A DNA stretch of 55,269 nt from Parafrankia discariae (GTDB lineage: Bacteria > Actinomycetota > Actinomycetes > Frankiales > Frankiaceae), in assembly GCF_000373365.1 (NCBI RefSeq), contig NZ_KB891226.1, positions 1 to 55,269 on the forward strand, written 5' to 3'. The position numbers were made by a program, and so were the translations under genes. The notes beneath the pieces are model-generated. The model had not been told where the DNA came from, did no database searches, and saw only the letters and a program-made list of their open reading frames with translations. Shown in pieces: positions 1 to 7,394 of this stretch; the stretch's first letter is position 1; each line of letters opens with the position of its first letter.

Positions 1-693
1 GTAGCCGCGGGTGCGTAGGTGTTCGACGGTGACGGCGGCGCAGGAGCGTACGTGTTCCTCGCTGGTGCGGGCCGCCGCCGTGACGTCGCCGGCCCGGATC
101 TCGGTCAGTAGTCGTTCGCGGTATTTCGTCTCGTTGTTCTCCCAGGCGGGGGCGTCGTAGTAGAAGCTGCCCTGCAGGACGCCGCCGAGGAAGTCGAGGA
201 TCGCGTCGAGGCGTGGTGATTTGCCGGCGGTGGCGATGATCTGGAAGAACCGGCGGTCCAGGCTCCGGCGGCGGGTCTCCTCGCCGGTGGTGGTGATCTC
301 GCGGTGCAGTCGGGCGAGTTCCTCGATCTGCGTCGGGGTGAGGGTGCGCACGGCGCGTCGGGTGGTCATTCCGGAGACCAGGGCGACAACTTCGTAGTGG
401 TCCTCGATGTCCTCGACGGTGACCTCGGCGACGAACGCGCCGCGCCGGGGGACGGCGTCGACGAAGCCTTTCTGTGCGAGTTCGATGAGGGCCTCGCGGA
501 CCGGGGCGCGGCTGATCCCGAGCGCGTCGGCGACCTCGTCCTGATCGATTTTGCTGCGTGGGGGTAGCGCGCGGGAGACGATCGCCTCCCGGATGAAGTC
601 GGCGGCCTCGTCCTTGAGGTTGCCGTAGCGCCGCCGACCCGAGGCGAGCCGCCGGATCGCACTCGGGTCGGCGGTGTCGTCCCGCAGGGTCAC
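1..693 (-). CDS. GntR-family transcriptional regulator, FCD type (C-terminus outside window)
   Basis: DNA-binding repressor/activator with an acid-sensing C-terminal domain. The winged helix-turn-helix is clear near the start (DEVADALGISRAPVREALIE, then a GAFVAEV wing), followed by an all-helical FCD-type region (DHYEVVALVSGM, EELARLHREI, RRFFQIIATAGKSPRLDAIL). The frame is still open at position 1, so the last residues lie outside. A GTG at 693 overlaps the TGA of the upstream phosphotransferase remnant by four bases (GTGA), a usual sign of translational coupling, so this was probably a separate cistron. The same frame is also continuous with the GGDEF gene upstream, so a gene finder may report one long protein. 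FCD regulators often bind TTGTATACAA-like sites such as those at 45.6 and 48.8 kb, but no direct link is shown. Confidence 0.8.
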   Translation of the reverse strand, partial: MTLRDDTADPSAIRRLASGRRRYGNLKDEAADFIREAIVSRALPPRSKIDQDEVADALGISRAPVREALIELAQKGFVDAVPRRGAFVAEVTVEDIEDHYEVVALVSGMTTRRAVRTLTPTQIEELARLHREITTTGEETRRRSLDRRFFQIIATAGKSPRLDAILDFLGGVLQGSFYYDAPAWENNETKYRERLLTEIRAGDVTAAARTSEEHVRSCAAVTVEHLRTRGY

Positions 694-2712
694 CACGTCG
701 CCGGACAGTCGTTCGACGCGGCGGTCTCCGCCGCTTCGTGCAGGTACCTGACCACGTGGCCTCCGGAGTCCTCGAGCTTCGGGTCGCCGCCCGCGCGCTG
801 GCAGCCCTGCTCCAGGACGATCGCCAGCCTCCATTTTGCCAGCACCAGGTAGTAGCCGAGGTCGTCCACCCGCCGGCTCGGAGGCGCCGCCGAGGGCGGC
901 AGGATCGAGCGGACCTCCGCCGGATTCGTCCTCATCATCTTCGTCGGGCCGCGACCGCCGCCCGGCCTGACTCCGGGGTCGGAAGTCGGGCCGGGCCGGT
1001 CGATGCCGGACTTCGTGCTCACTGCCCGGGGTAACGGGATCGTTCCGCCCGTCGAAGGCGGTACCACCCGGTTCATCGGGCGGCGGTGCGGCGGTCGCCT
1101 GGGCCATGTCGGGCTGGTAGACCTTCAGCCTGCCGGCCCGTTCCCGCTTGGCGGCGTACATCGCGAGGTCGGCCTGGTGGAGCAGGACGTCGGAGTCGGC
1201 CGGCCGGCCGGGGGCGTCGAGGGTGACCAGCCCGAGGCTGGCCTGCGGGGCGTACGGCCGCCCGTCGAGCAGGCACGGTGTCCGTATCGCCGCCGCGAGC
1301 CGCTCACCGACCCGGCGGGGATCGCGGAGTCCGTCGCCGTCGAGGATGACGGCGAACTCGTCGCCGCCGAGCCGGGCGACGGTGTCCACCGTCCGCGTCT
1401 CCGCCAGCAGCCGGTCCGCGCTGATCTGGAGGAGCTCGTCGCCGGCCGCATGCCCGAAGGTGTCATTGACACGCTTGAAATCGTCAAGGTCCAGAAACAG
1501 CACGGACAGCGACGCGCCGTTGCCGTCGGCGCCGGGGGTGCGCGTCAGTGCCTGCCGCAGTCGGCGGGTGAACAGGGCCCGGTTCGCCAGGCCGGTCAGC
1601 GGGTCGTGGAACGCCTGGTGGAGCAGTTCCCGTTCCTGCTCCCGGATCCCGGCCAACAGCCGGGCGTTCTCGACCAGGGTGAGCATCTGGCGGACCAGCG
1701 CCACCAGCAGCAGCCCGGCGATGCTGTACGTCTCGAAGCGGCCGACCGGCATACCGATCGACAGCCTGCCGACCACCAGCAGGCCCGCCGCACCGAGCGC
1801 CGCGTAGGGCAGCACCGCGTAGGCCCACGTCGCCTGCGGGCCGACCGGCGCTGGGCTGTCCGGCGGGGCCCTCCCCGGGGACGGCAACAGCGCGGCCAGG
1901 AAGATCGGCAGGAAGGCCGGTCCGAACGCGACCACGCTCAGCGGCGGCATGTCGAGCTGGTGCTGCGCGACGCGGTAGACGAAGACGTTGCTGACGAGAC
2001 CGTAGGCGAGCAGGCCCGAACCGAGCAGCGCCAGGGTCGCCGGGGAGCGTGGCCGGCGGAAGCTCGCGATCAGCACCACAGCTGTGAGCAGGATCAGTAC
2101 GGAGACCGCGTGGCCCAGGGACAGCAGGAACTGCTGGAGGTCGGGCGCACCGCTGCGGACCACCGTGGCGAGGACCGTCCCCCATTCGAGCAGGACGATC
2201 GAACCGACGATCAGGACGCAGTCCAGAAGGATGATCGCGTACCAGCGGGACGAGCCGCGGCCCTGCCGGCCCCCGCGGCCGTCCACCGGGTCGGTGGGCA
2301 GGGACAGCAGCCCGGCCAGGGCCACACCGTGGAAGACGACGAGAACGGAGTACCACCCCGAGGACACCTGGGGACATCGACCTCCCAGCGCGGCCGCCGC
2401 CGTCGCGCCGCTGGCTAGCGCCGAACTGCCCGCCATGACGCCGATGAGCCGCCGCCAGCGCCGGTCACCGGTGCTGGCGCGCCGAGCGGTCCAGAAACAG
2501 GCCCCCGCGGCGGCCGCCTGGGCGACCGCGTTGAGCGACATCGTGGCGATGACGCCCGGCAGCGGGCCCAACAGCACCGCGAGGGCCACCTCCAGCACGG
2601 AGAGCACCAGCGAGCCGACGACTGCGCACCACAACACCCGCGGCGTGCGGCCCGACACGAGCGAACGCCACAAGTCTTGTGTGGCGCTCGTGACGCCACG
2701 GAGTCCGGACAT
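1..2712 (-). CDS. membrane GGDEF diguanylate cyclase whose open frame continues into a GntR regulator (partial)
   Basis: Makes cyclic di-GMP from two GTP at the membrane. ATG at 2712 follows a GAGGG ribosome site about 8 bases upstream. Residues 1 to about 360 hold a chain of hydrophobic segments with no recognised sensor fold. The GGDEF domain runs about 365-530, with DPLTGLANR at 370-378, the intact GGDEF signature at 449-453 and an RTVD inhibitory I-site (440-443) exactly five residues upstream, so activity and product inhibition are expected. After the domain's natural end near 1100 there is a low-complexity acidic/arginine tail. I read every codon from there to position 1 and found no stop, so the frame runs into the GntR/FCD protein and leaves the window as an open frame of at least 904 codons. 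It may be a true fusion or a stop lost by deletion; the phosphotransferase remnant in another frame favours the latter. Confidence 0.75.
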   Translation of the reverse strand, partial: MSGLRGVTSATQDLWRSLVSGRTPRVLWCAVVGSLVLSVLEVALAVLLGPLPGVIATMSLNAVAQAAAAGACFWTARRASTGDRRWRRLIGVMAGSSALASGATAAAALGGRCPQVSSGWYSVLVVFHGVALAGLLSLPTDPVDGRGGRQGRGSSRWYAIILLDCVLIVGSIVLLEWGTVLATVVRSGAPDLQQFLLSLGHAVSVLILLTAVVLIASFRRPRSPATLALLGSGLLAYGLVSNVFVYRVAQHQLDMPPLSVVAFGPAFLPIFLAALLPSPGRAPPDSPAPVGPQATWAYAVLPYAALGAAGLLVVGRLSIGMPVGRFETYSIAGLLLVALVRQMLTLVENARLLAGIREQERELLHQAFHDPLTGLANRALFTRRLRQALTRTPGADGNGASLSVLFLDLDDFKRVNDTFGHAAGDELLQISADRLLAETRTVDTVARLGGDEFAVILDGDGLRDPRRVGERLAAAIRTPCLLDGRPYAPQASLGLVTLDAPGRPADSDVLLHQADLAMYAAKRERAGRLKVYQPDMAQATAAPPPDEPGGTAFDGRNDPVTPGSEHEVRHRPARPDFRPRSQAGRRSRPDEDDEDESGGGPLDPAALGGASEPAGGRPRLLPGAGKMEAGDRPGAGLPARGRRPEARGLRRPRGQVPARSGGDRRVERLSGDVVTLRDDTADPSAIRRLASGRRRYGNLKDEAADFIREAIVSRALPPRSKIDQDEVADALGISRAPVREALIELAQKGFVDAVPRRGAFVAEVTVEDIEDHYEVVALVSGMTTRRAVRTLTPTQIEELARLHREITTTGEETRRRSLDRRFFQIIATAGKSPRLDAILDFLGGVLQGSFYYDAPAWENNETKYRERLLTEIRAGDVTAAARTSEEHVRSCAAVTVEHLRTRGY
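690..869 (-). pseudogene. C-terminal remnant of an aminoglycoside-phosphotransferase-like protein
   Basis: In the frame ending with TGA at 690-692 the translation from about 869 reads VDDLGYYLVLAKWRLAIVL and then EQGCQRAGGDPKLEDSGG. This resembles the C-terminal helix of the phosphotransferase family found beside acyl-CoA dehydrogenases and synthetases (a tyrosine, then a LA-K-LA-ILE helix). The frame can be followed upstream to an ATG at 1076, but residues before about 869 are low-complexity and lack the kinase fold, so roughly 300 residues are missing. Its stop overlaps the GntR start by four bases, which suggests it was once a full gene in operon with GntR and was truncated when it was joined to the GGDEF gene. 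The family call rests on about 50 residues. Confidence 0.5.
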
Positions 2713-2794
2713 CGTCCACATCCCTCAAGGGAAGCGTAGCGAAGTCGAACCGATTCGGATAGTTGCACCGTTACGCCCGACCGGGTCGGTCGGC

Positions 2795-4810
2795 CTACCC
2801 GCGGAGGTAGCGGCCGAGGGCCATGATCGGCCACAGCAGCCGGTAGCCGTGGTAGTTGATGTAGAAGTCGCCGGGGAACCCGGTACCGGTGAACTGGTCC
2901 TCGTCCCAGGAACCGTCCGGCCGCTGGTGATCGGCCAGCCACCGGGCGCCCCGGGCGAGGGCCCTGCCCACCCCCGGCTGGTCGTCCGTCGTCAGCAGGG
3001 CCAACATCGCCCACGCCGTCTGGGACGCTGTGGACTCACCGCGGCCCGACCACTCGGGATCGGAGTAGGAGCGCAGGTCCTCACCCCAGCCGCCGTCGGT
3101 GTTCTGGTGGGTGAGCAGCCAGTCCGCTCCCGCCCGCATGGCCGGATGAGACGGTTCGATGCCCGCGGCGCGCAGCGCGGGCATCACACTGCCGGTGCCG
3201 TAGACGTAGTTGACACCCCACCTGCCGAACCACGACCCGTCGGCCTCCTGGTGGTCCAGCAGCCAGGCCACCCCGCGCCGGGTGCGGTCGTCGCCGGCCA
3301 GGCCGGCCTCGGCGAGCAGTTCGACGACATGTGCGGTGACGTCCGCGGAGGGCGGGTCGGTGAGGGCCCCGAAGTCGGCGAACGGGATCTGGTAGGGGAT
3401 GGTGCTGGTGTTGTCCGCGTCGTACGCGCCCCATCCGCCGTCGCTGGACTGCAGCCCGAACAGCCAGGCCACCGCCCGGTTCTCGGCGGCGGCCAGCTCG
3501 TCGCGCGCCGGGTGGCGCACCCGGCGCAGCGCGAGCAGGACCTCCGCCGTGTCGTCGGTGTCGGGATAGGTGTCGTTCTCGAACTCGAACGCCCAGCCAC
3601 TCGCCGGGACGTCGGGATGGTTGACCGCCCAGTCTCCACGCCGGTGGCGGACCTCCTGGCCGAGCAGCCAGTCGGCGGCGCGGATCAGCGCCGGATGGTC
3701 GGGGGCGATCGCGGCCGTGGCACCCGCGTCCGCGAGGGCGTTCACCGCCAGCGCGGTGTCCCAGACCGGCGACTGGGACGCCTCGACCATGCGGGAGCCG
3801 TCGGGGAGGGTGACACTGTAGTCGTCGAGGGCCCGCAGCGCGGCCTTCAGCACCGGGTGGTCGAGCTCGTACCCGAGCAGCCGCAGCGCGATTATCGAAT
3901 AGACCGCCGGCGGCTGAATTCCGCCGAAGCATCCATCCGCCTCCTGGCGGGCGATGATCCACCTTTCCGCGGCCCGCAGCGCCTGATTGCGCACGGTGCG
4001 AACGGGACGCCGGTGATACATGTGCAGTAGTCGGTCTACACCCGCGAAAAGCTCTTTCGCGGTGAACCGCGTGTGGATGCTCTCCAGCATGCCGAAGGCT
4101 CCGGCGCCGGGCGTGGCGGGCGCGGGCGCGGCGGGCGGGACCGGGTGCAGCTCGTCGAGGGCGAACGGCGCCGGCCGTACCGGGCGGAGGGCGGAGACGA
4201 CCGTCAGCGACACCAGGGTCTGGCGCGCCCAGGACCCGAAGGAGTAGATGTTCAGCGGCGCCCGGCGGGGGAGGAACATGATCTCCGGGGGCAGCACCGG
4301 CAGGTCCTCCCAGCGCCACCAGCCGAACAGCGCCAGCCAGATCCGGGTGAACACCCTGGTAGCGGGGATTCCGCCCTGAGCGCGGATCCAGGCCGCGGCG
4401 TTGAGCATGTGCGGCGCGCGGGTCTCGTCGCCGGCGAGGCGCAGGGCGATGTACGACTCCACAGTGGTGGACAGCTCGCCCGGGCCGCCGAAGTACTGCG
4501 GCCACGATCCGTCGGCGCTCTGCCGGGAGCGGATGAACTGGGCCGAGGGCGCCGTCAGCTCAGCCGTGCGGATACCGAGGTATTCGCGCAGCAGGAGGTT
4601 CTCTGCGTCCATGCTCGTGTTCGTCTCGAGATCGAATTTCCACCAGCCCGTGCCGTCCTGCAACGCGAGCAGGTGGTCGGTGGCGAGGCGCAGTGCGCGG
4701 GCGAGCTCACCCCCGGCGTCCGCGGTGCGGTCGCGCGCGGTGGCGTCGTCGGCGCTGATCTGCGCGGGAATGCTTTCCCGGGTGACCCCGACGGTGTCGG
4801 AAACGTTCAT
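2795..4810 (-). CDS. shc: squalene-hopene cyclase
   Basis: Cyclises squalene to hopene/hopanol at the membrane, the committed step of hopanoid synthesis. The 671-residue protein has the family length and the repeated QW motifs (for example QSADGSWPQYF, QEADGCFGG, QSSDGGWGAY, QEADGSWFG, QNTDGGWGED, QRPDGSWDED). The catalytic acid motif DTDD of the DxDD type is at about 417-420 within YPDTDDTAEV. I chose ATG 4810 because GAGGA lies 8-12 bases upstream; an upstream ATG at 4942 would add 44 residues without homology. No squalene synthase or other hpn gene is nearby, so precursors must come from elsewhere. It ends 82 bases before the GGDEF gene on the same strand. Confidence 0.95.
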   Translation of the reverse strand: MNVSDTVGVTRESIPAQISADDATARDRTADAGGELARALRLATDHLLALQDGTGWWKFDLETNTSMDAENLLLREYLGIRTAELTAPSAQFIRSRQSADGSWPQYFGGPGELSTTVESYIALRLAGDETRAPHMLNAAAWIRAQGGIPATRVFTRIWLALFGWWRWEDLPVLPPEIMFLPRRAPLNIYSFGSWARQTLVSLTVVSALRPVRPAPFALDELHPVPPAAPAPATPGAGAFGMLESIHTRFTAKELFAGVDRLLHMYHRRPVRTVRNQALRAAERWIIARQEADGCFGGIQPPAVYSIIALRLLGYELDHPVLKAALRALDDYSVTLPDGSRMVEASQSPVWDTALAVNALADAGATAAIAPDHPALIRAADWLLGQEVRHRRGDWAVNHPDVPASGWAFEFENDTYPDTDDTAEVLLALRRVRHPARDELAAAENRAVAWLFGLQSSDGGWGAYDADNTSTIPYQIPFADFGALTDPPSADVTAHVVELLAEAGLAGDDRTRRGVAWLLDHQEADGSWFGRWGVNYVYGTGSVMPALRAAGIEPSHPAMRAGADWLLTHQNTDGGWGEDLRSYSDPEWSGRGESTASQTAWAMLALLTTDDQPGVGRALARGARWLADHQRPDGSWDEDQFTGTGFPGDFYINYHGYRLLWPIMALGRYLRG

Positions 4811-5027
4811 GTCCGGTCCTCGCATATCGTTCATCACCAACGTGACGGGAAATCGGTCGGATCCCCGGAACATGGCCGGCCTGGGCGCCGGAAGGGCACG
4901 CCGAAGGAGCTCTCCGAACTGTGCCGCCAGAGTATTGGGCACTCATTCACCCCGGCGCGCTCACATTGTTCCGGGTGCCGCGACAGATCTTGCTTTCCGT
5001 TTGTGCGGTTCCTGTGGTGCGGGTGGG

Positions 5028-5726
5028 TCAGCCGGTGGGGGGCTGGACGCCCAGTCGACCGAGGCAGGTGTCGACCGTCATGAGGAGATCGCCGAGGTCG
5101 GTGCTGCCCGAGCTGCACCATGCCCGGGTGGCTACCTGGATGGCCCCGAGGAATGTGACGGCGGTCAGCTGGGCGCCCAGCCCGGGGTCGGGCGGGCCGT
5201 TCCCGGCGATGGCGTGTTCAGGCGGGGTGTGTTCAGCGGTGGCGCGTTCAGGAGTGGTGGGTTCGACCGAGCTGGGTTCGGTCTCCTCCGCGAGCTCCAC
5301 GGCGAGTCGGTCGCCGATGGCGACGAGGCGGCTCAGGACCGCTCCCGCCAGGGGCGACGAGCCGTCGAGGAGAAGCAGATGATCAGCGTAGTGGCGCAGC
5401 GAGTCGCCGTCCGGCGACATCAGCGTCCAGGCGTCGAAGGCCGCGTTGCGCAGCGCCGTCAGGGGCGGCTCGTCGGCGGGGCGGCGGCGCAGCGCGGCCA
5501 CGGTCAGATCGCCCATCTCGTCCAGCGGCGCGAGGGCGATCGCCTCCTTGCTGGTGAAGTAACGGAACACGGTGCGTACGGACACCTCGGCCTGGTCGGC
5601 GATCTCCTCCACCGTGGCCGCCTCGTAGCCCTTCAGGTGAAACAGCTCGTGCGCGACATCGATGATCGACTGGCGGGTGCGGCGCTTCTTCCGCTCGCGC
5701 AGGCCTTCCGTGCGCTGGTCCGACAC
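5028..5726 (-). CDS. TetR/AcrR-family transcriptional regulator
   Basis: The 232-residue protein has a classic N-terminal TetR helix-turn-helix at about 15-62 (RQSIIDVAHELFHLKGYEA, then VEEIADQAEVSVRTVFRYF). The C-terminal part is variable and includes a Pro/Glu/Thr-rich stretch at about 150-185 that looks like a flexible insertion. GTG at 5726 follows AGGAGG nine bases upstream. It precedes the squalene-hopene cyclase gene on the same strand with a 217-base gap that shows no clear terminator, so it may be co-transcribed with it. Target and ligand are unknown. Confidence 0.9.
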   Translation of the reverse strand: MSDQRTEGLRERKKRRTRQSIIDVAHELFHLKGYEAATVEEIADQAEVSVRTVFRYFTSKEAIALAPLDEMGDLTVAALRRRPADEPPLTALRNAAFDAWTLMSPDGDSLRHYADHLLLLDGSSPLAGAVLSRLVAIGDRLAVELAEETEPSSVEPTTPERATAEHTPPEHAIAGNGPPDPGLGAQLTAVTFLGAIQVATRAWCSSGSTDLGDLLMTVDTCLGRLGVQPPTG

Positions 5727-5800
5727 GCTCGATCACCTCCTGCCAGGTAGCGATTCCGTGGTCCTGATGTCTTCGGCAAGCATACGCATGGGACTGGCAA

Positions 5801-6313
5801 ATGGCAGCCTCTGACAGATTTTTGACCCGGATGGGTCGTATGCCCCTTTCCTGGCGCGGCCGGGGGGCGTCCTGGTCCGGGGTGCCGAGGGCGGCTGGCC
5901 GGCGGCTTGGGGTGCCGGCCAGCCGCGGCGTGGCCGACCGGGGCGACTTCGGGCAGAACCTGGTGGCGCCGGTCAAGGACGTCCGCGAGACGATCGCCTC
6001 CGCGCTGCCGGTGAACATCGAGCTCGCGCTGCTGCTCGCGCTGGCCGTCGCGATCATCTCCCGCACCCTGGTGGACACCCGCACCGGTGCGCCGCTGCCG
6101 GCCGCCGAGATCGACGCGCGGATGCGCGGTGTCGGCGTCCTGGAGCCGGGCGAACGGCGGACGGTCTTCTACTGCGGCGGCGGGGTGAGCGCCGCCTGGA
6201 ACGCGCTGGCCCTGTCGGCGGTCGGCGGTCCGGACGCCGCCGTGTACGACGGCTCCATGCCGGAGTGGGCGGCGGACCCCGACCTGCCGCTCGTGCTCGG
6301 GCCGGAGAGCTGA
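5801..6313 (+). pseudogene. chimeric relic: ABC peptide-permease fragment joined to a rhodanese C-terminus
   Basis: The 170-codon frame has no single-family match. Residues about 48-86 (RGDFGQNLVAPVKDVRETIA onward, into ELALLLALAVAI) resemble the N-terminal part of a DppB-type permease up to its second membrane segment. From about 90 (TLVDTRTGAPLPAAEI) the sequence becomes the end of a thiosulfate/mercaptopyruvate sulfurtransferase, with the active-site loop YCGGGVSAA and the typical AVYDGSMPEWAADPDLPLVLG ending. The join is near 6055-6070. Both parents are truncated at the fusion and the first 45 residues look random. There is no strong ribosome site. I read it as a deletion scar; it could still be expressed as a small single-domain rhodanese because the catalytic cysteine survives. 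Confidence 0.55.
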
Positions 6314-6447
6314 CGCGCGGGCGGCGCCGCCTCCGGTCGCGACACCGGCTTTCCTTGTTCGATATTTGAACTGATGGTTGTAGAAATAGAATTATGGCTG
6401 ATAGTCTGCCGGCATCCTCAGCATGAGAAGAGAGACGGGCGGGTGCG
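6314..6447 (+). promoter_or_regulatory. AT-rich leader and probable promoter of the F420 oxidoreductase gene
   Basis: An AT-rich island at about 6355-6410 stands out from the GC-rich surroundings. TTGAAC at 6366-6371 and TAGAAT at 6387-6392 (15-base spacing, short) could form a promoter for the gene starting at 6448. The ribosome site is a weak GGGCGGG. Confidence 0.3.
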
Positions 6448-7329
6448 ATGAGGCTCGGGGTCGTCTATCCGCAGATCGAGCTGGAGGGTGATCCGTCGGC
6501 GCTGGCCCGGTTCGCCCAGGCGGCCGAGGCGCTCGGCTACGACCATCTGGTCATGTACGACCACCTCATCGGCGCGTCGCACGAGCGGCGCGACCCGCCG
6601 ATCCGGGGCCGGTACGGGGAGCGCAGCCCGTTCCACGATCCCCTCGCGGCCTTCGCCTACCTGGCCGGCCTGACCGAGCGCATCGAGTTCGTGAGCGGCG
6701 TGCTCATCCTTCCCCTGCGCCAGACCGTCCTCGTCGCCCGGCAGACGGCCGACATCGACCTCATGTCCGGGGGGCGGCTGCGGCTCGGCGTGGGGGCCGG
6801 GTACAACCGGGTCGAGTTCCACGCGATGGGTGTGGACTTCGCCAGCCGGGGCCGGCGACTGACCGAGCAGATCTCCTACCTCCGCCGGCTGTGGAGCGAG
6901 GAGCTGATCAGCTTCGAGGGTGAGTTCGACCAGATCGACCGGGCCAACATCGTCCCGCGGCCGACCCGGCGGATCCCGATCTGGTGCGGAGGGTTCGCCG
7001 AGGCGGCGTTCCACCGGGCCGTCGCCCTGGCCGACGGCTTCGTCTTCGGCTACGGCCTCGACCAGCCGGCGATGGACGGCTGGGCCCGCCTGCGGGAACT
7101 GCTGGCGAACGCGGGCCGGCCGCTCGACGGCTTCGGTGCGCAGTTCGTCCTGCACGCGCCCGGCCGGCCCTACACCGATCAGGAGATCACCGACGGGCTG
7201 CTGCGGCTGCGGGCGGCGGGCGCCACCCACGCCTCGCTGTTCACGATGGGGCGCGGGCTCACCGGCGTCGACCGCCACCTCGACTACATCGCGGAGATCA
7301 TGAAGAAGGCCGAGGTCGCCCTGCGCTGA
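6448..7329 (+). CDS. LLM-class F420-dependent oxidoreductase
   Basis: Luciferase-like monooxygenase superfamily TIM-barrel enzyme (293 residues), probably using coenzyme F420 or FMN to oxidise or reduce a small organic substrate in the cytosol. Family features are the N-terminal LGVVYPQIE strand, the YDHLVMYDHL helix, the VSGVLILPLRQTVLVARQTA segment and the GGRLRLGVGAGYNRVEFHAMG phosphate-binding region at about 113-133, followed by RGRRLTEQI. This is the usual layout of actinobacterial F420 enzymes; the substrate cannot be read from sequence. It stands alone behind an AT-rich leader and is convergent with the acyl-CoA synthetase, with a hairpin between them. Confidence 0.88.
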   Translation: MRLGVVYPQIELEGDPSALARFAQAAEALGYDHLVMYDHLIGASHERRDPPIRGRYGERSPFHDPLAAFAYLAGLTERIEFVSGVLILPLRQTVLVARQTADIDLMSGGRLRLGVGAGYNRVEFHAMGVDFASRGRRLTEQISYLRRLWSEELISFEGEFDQIDRANIVPRPTRRIPIWCGGFAEAAFHRAVALADGFVFGYGLDQPAMDGWARLRELLANAGRPLDGFGAQFVLHAPGRPYTDQEITDGLLRLRAAGATHASLFTMGRGLTGVDRHLDYIAEIMKKAEVALR

Positions 7330-7354
7330 GCGGCCCGGCCCGGCCCGGTCGGTC

Positions 7355-7380
7355 CCGCTCCCGGCTCGGCGCGGGAGCGG
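7355..7380. terminator. convergent-gene hairpin
   Basis: Nine-base arms CCGCTCCCG (7355-7363) and CGGGAGCGG (7372-7380) with an 8-base loop lie between the stops of the F420 enzyme and the acyl-CoA synthetase. The stem can be lengthened with one bulge. There is no T tract, as is common in GC-rich actinobacteria. Confidence 0.55.
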
Positions 7381-7394
7381 ACCGTCGCCGGGCG

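Noticed and set aside
1003-2418. 471-codon plus-strand open frame
   Set aside because: It lies opposite the GGDEF gene; its Arg/Gly/Gln-rich product has no domain, and the minus strand encodes a clear diguanylate cyclase.
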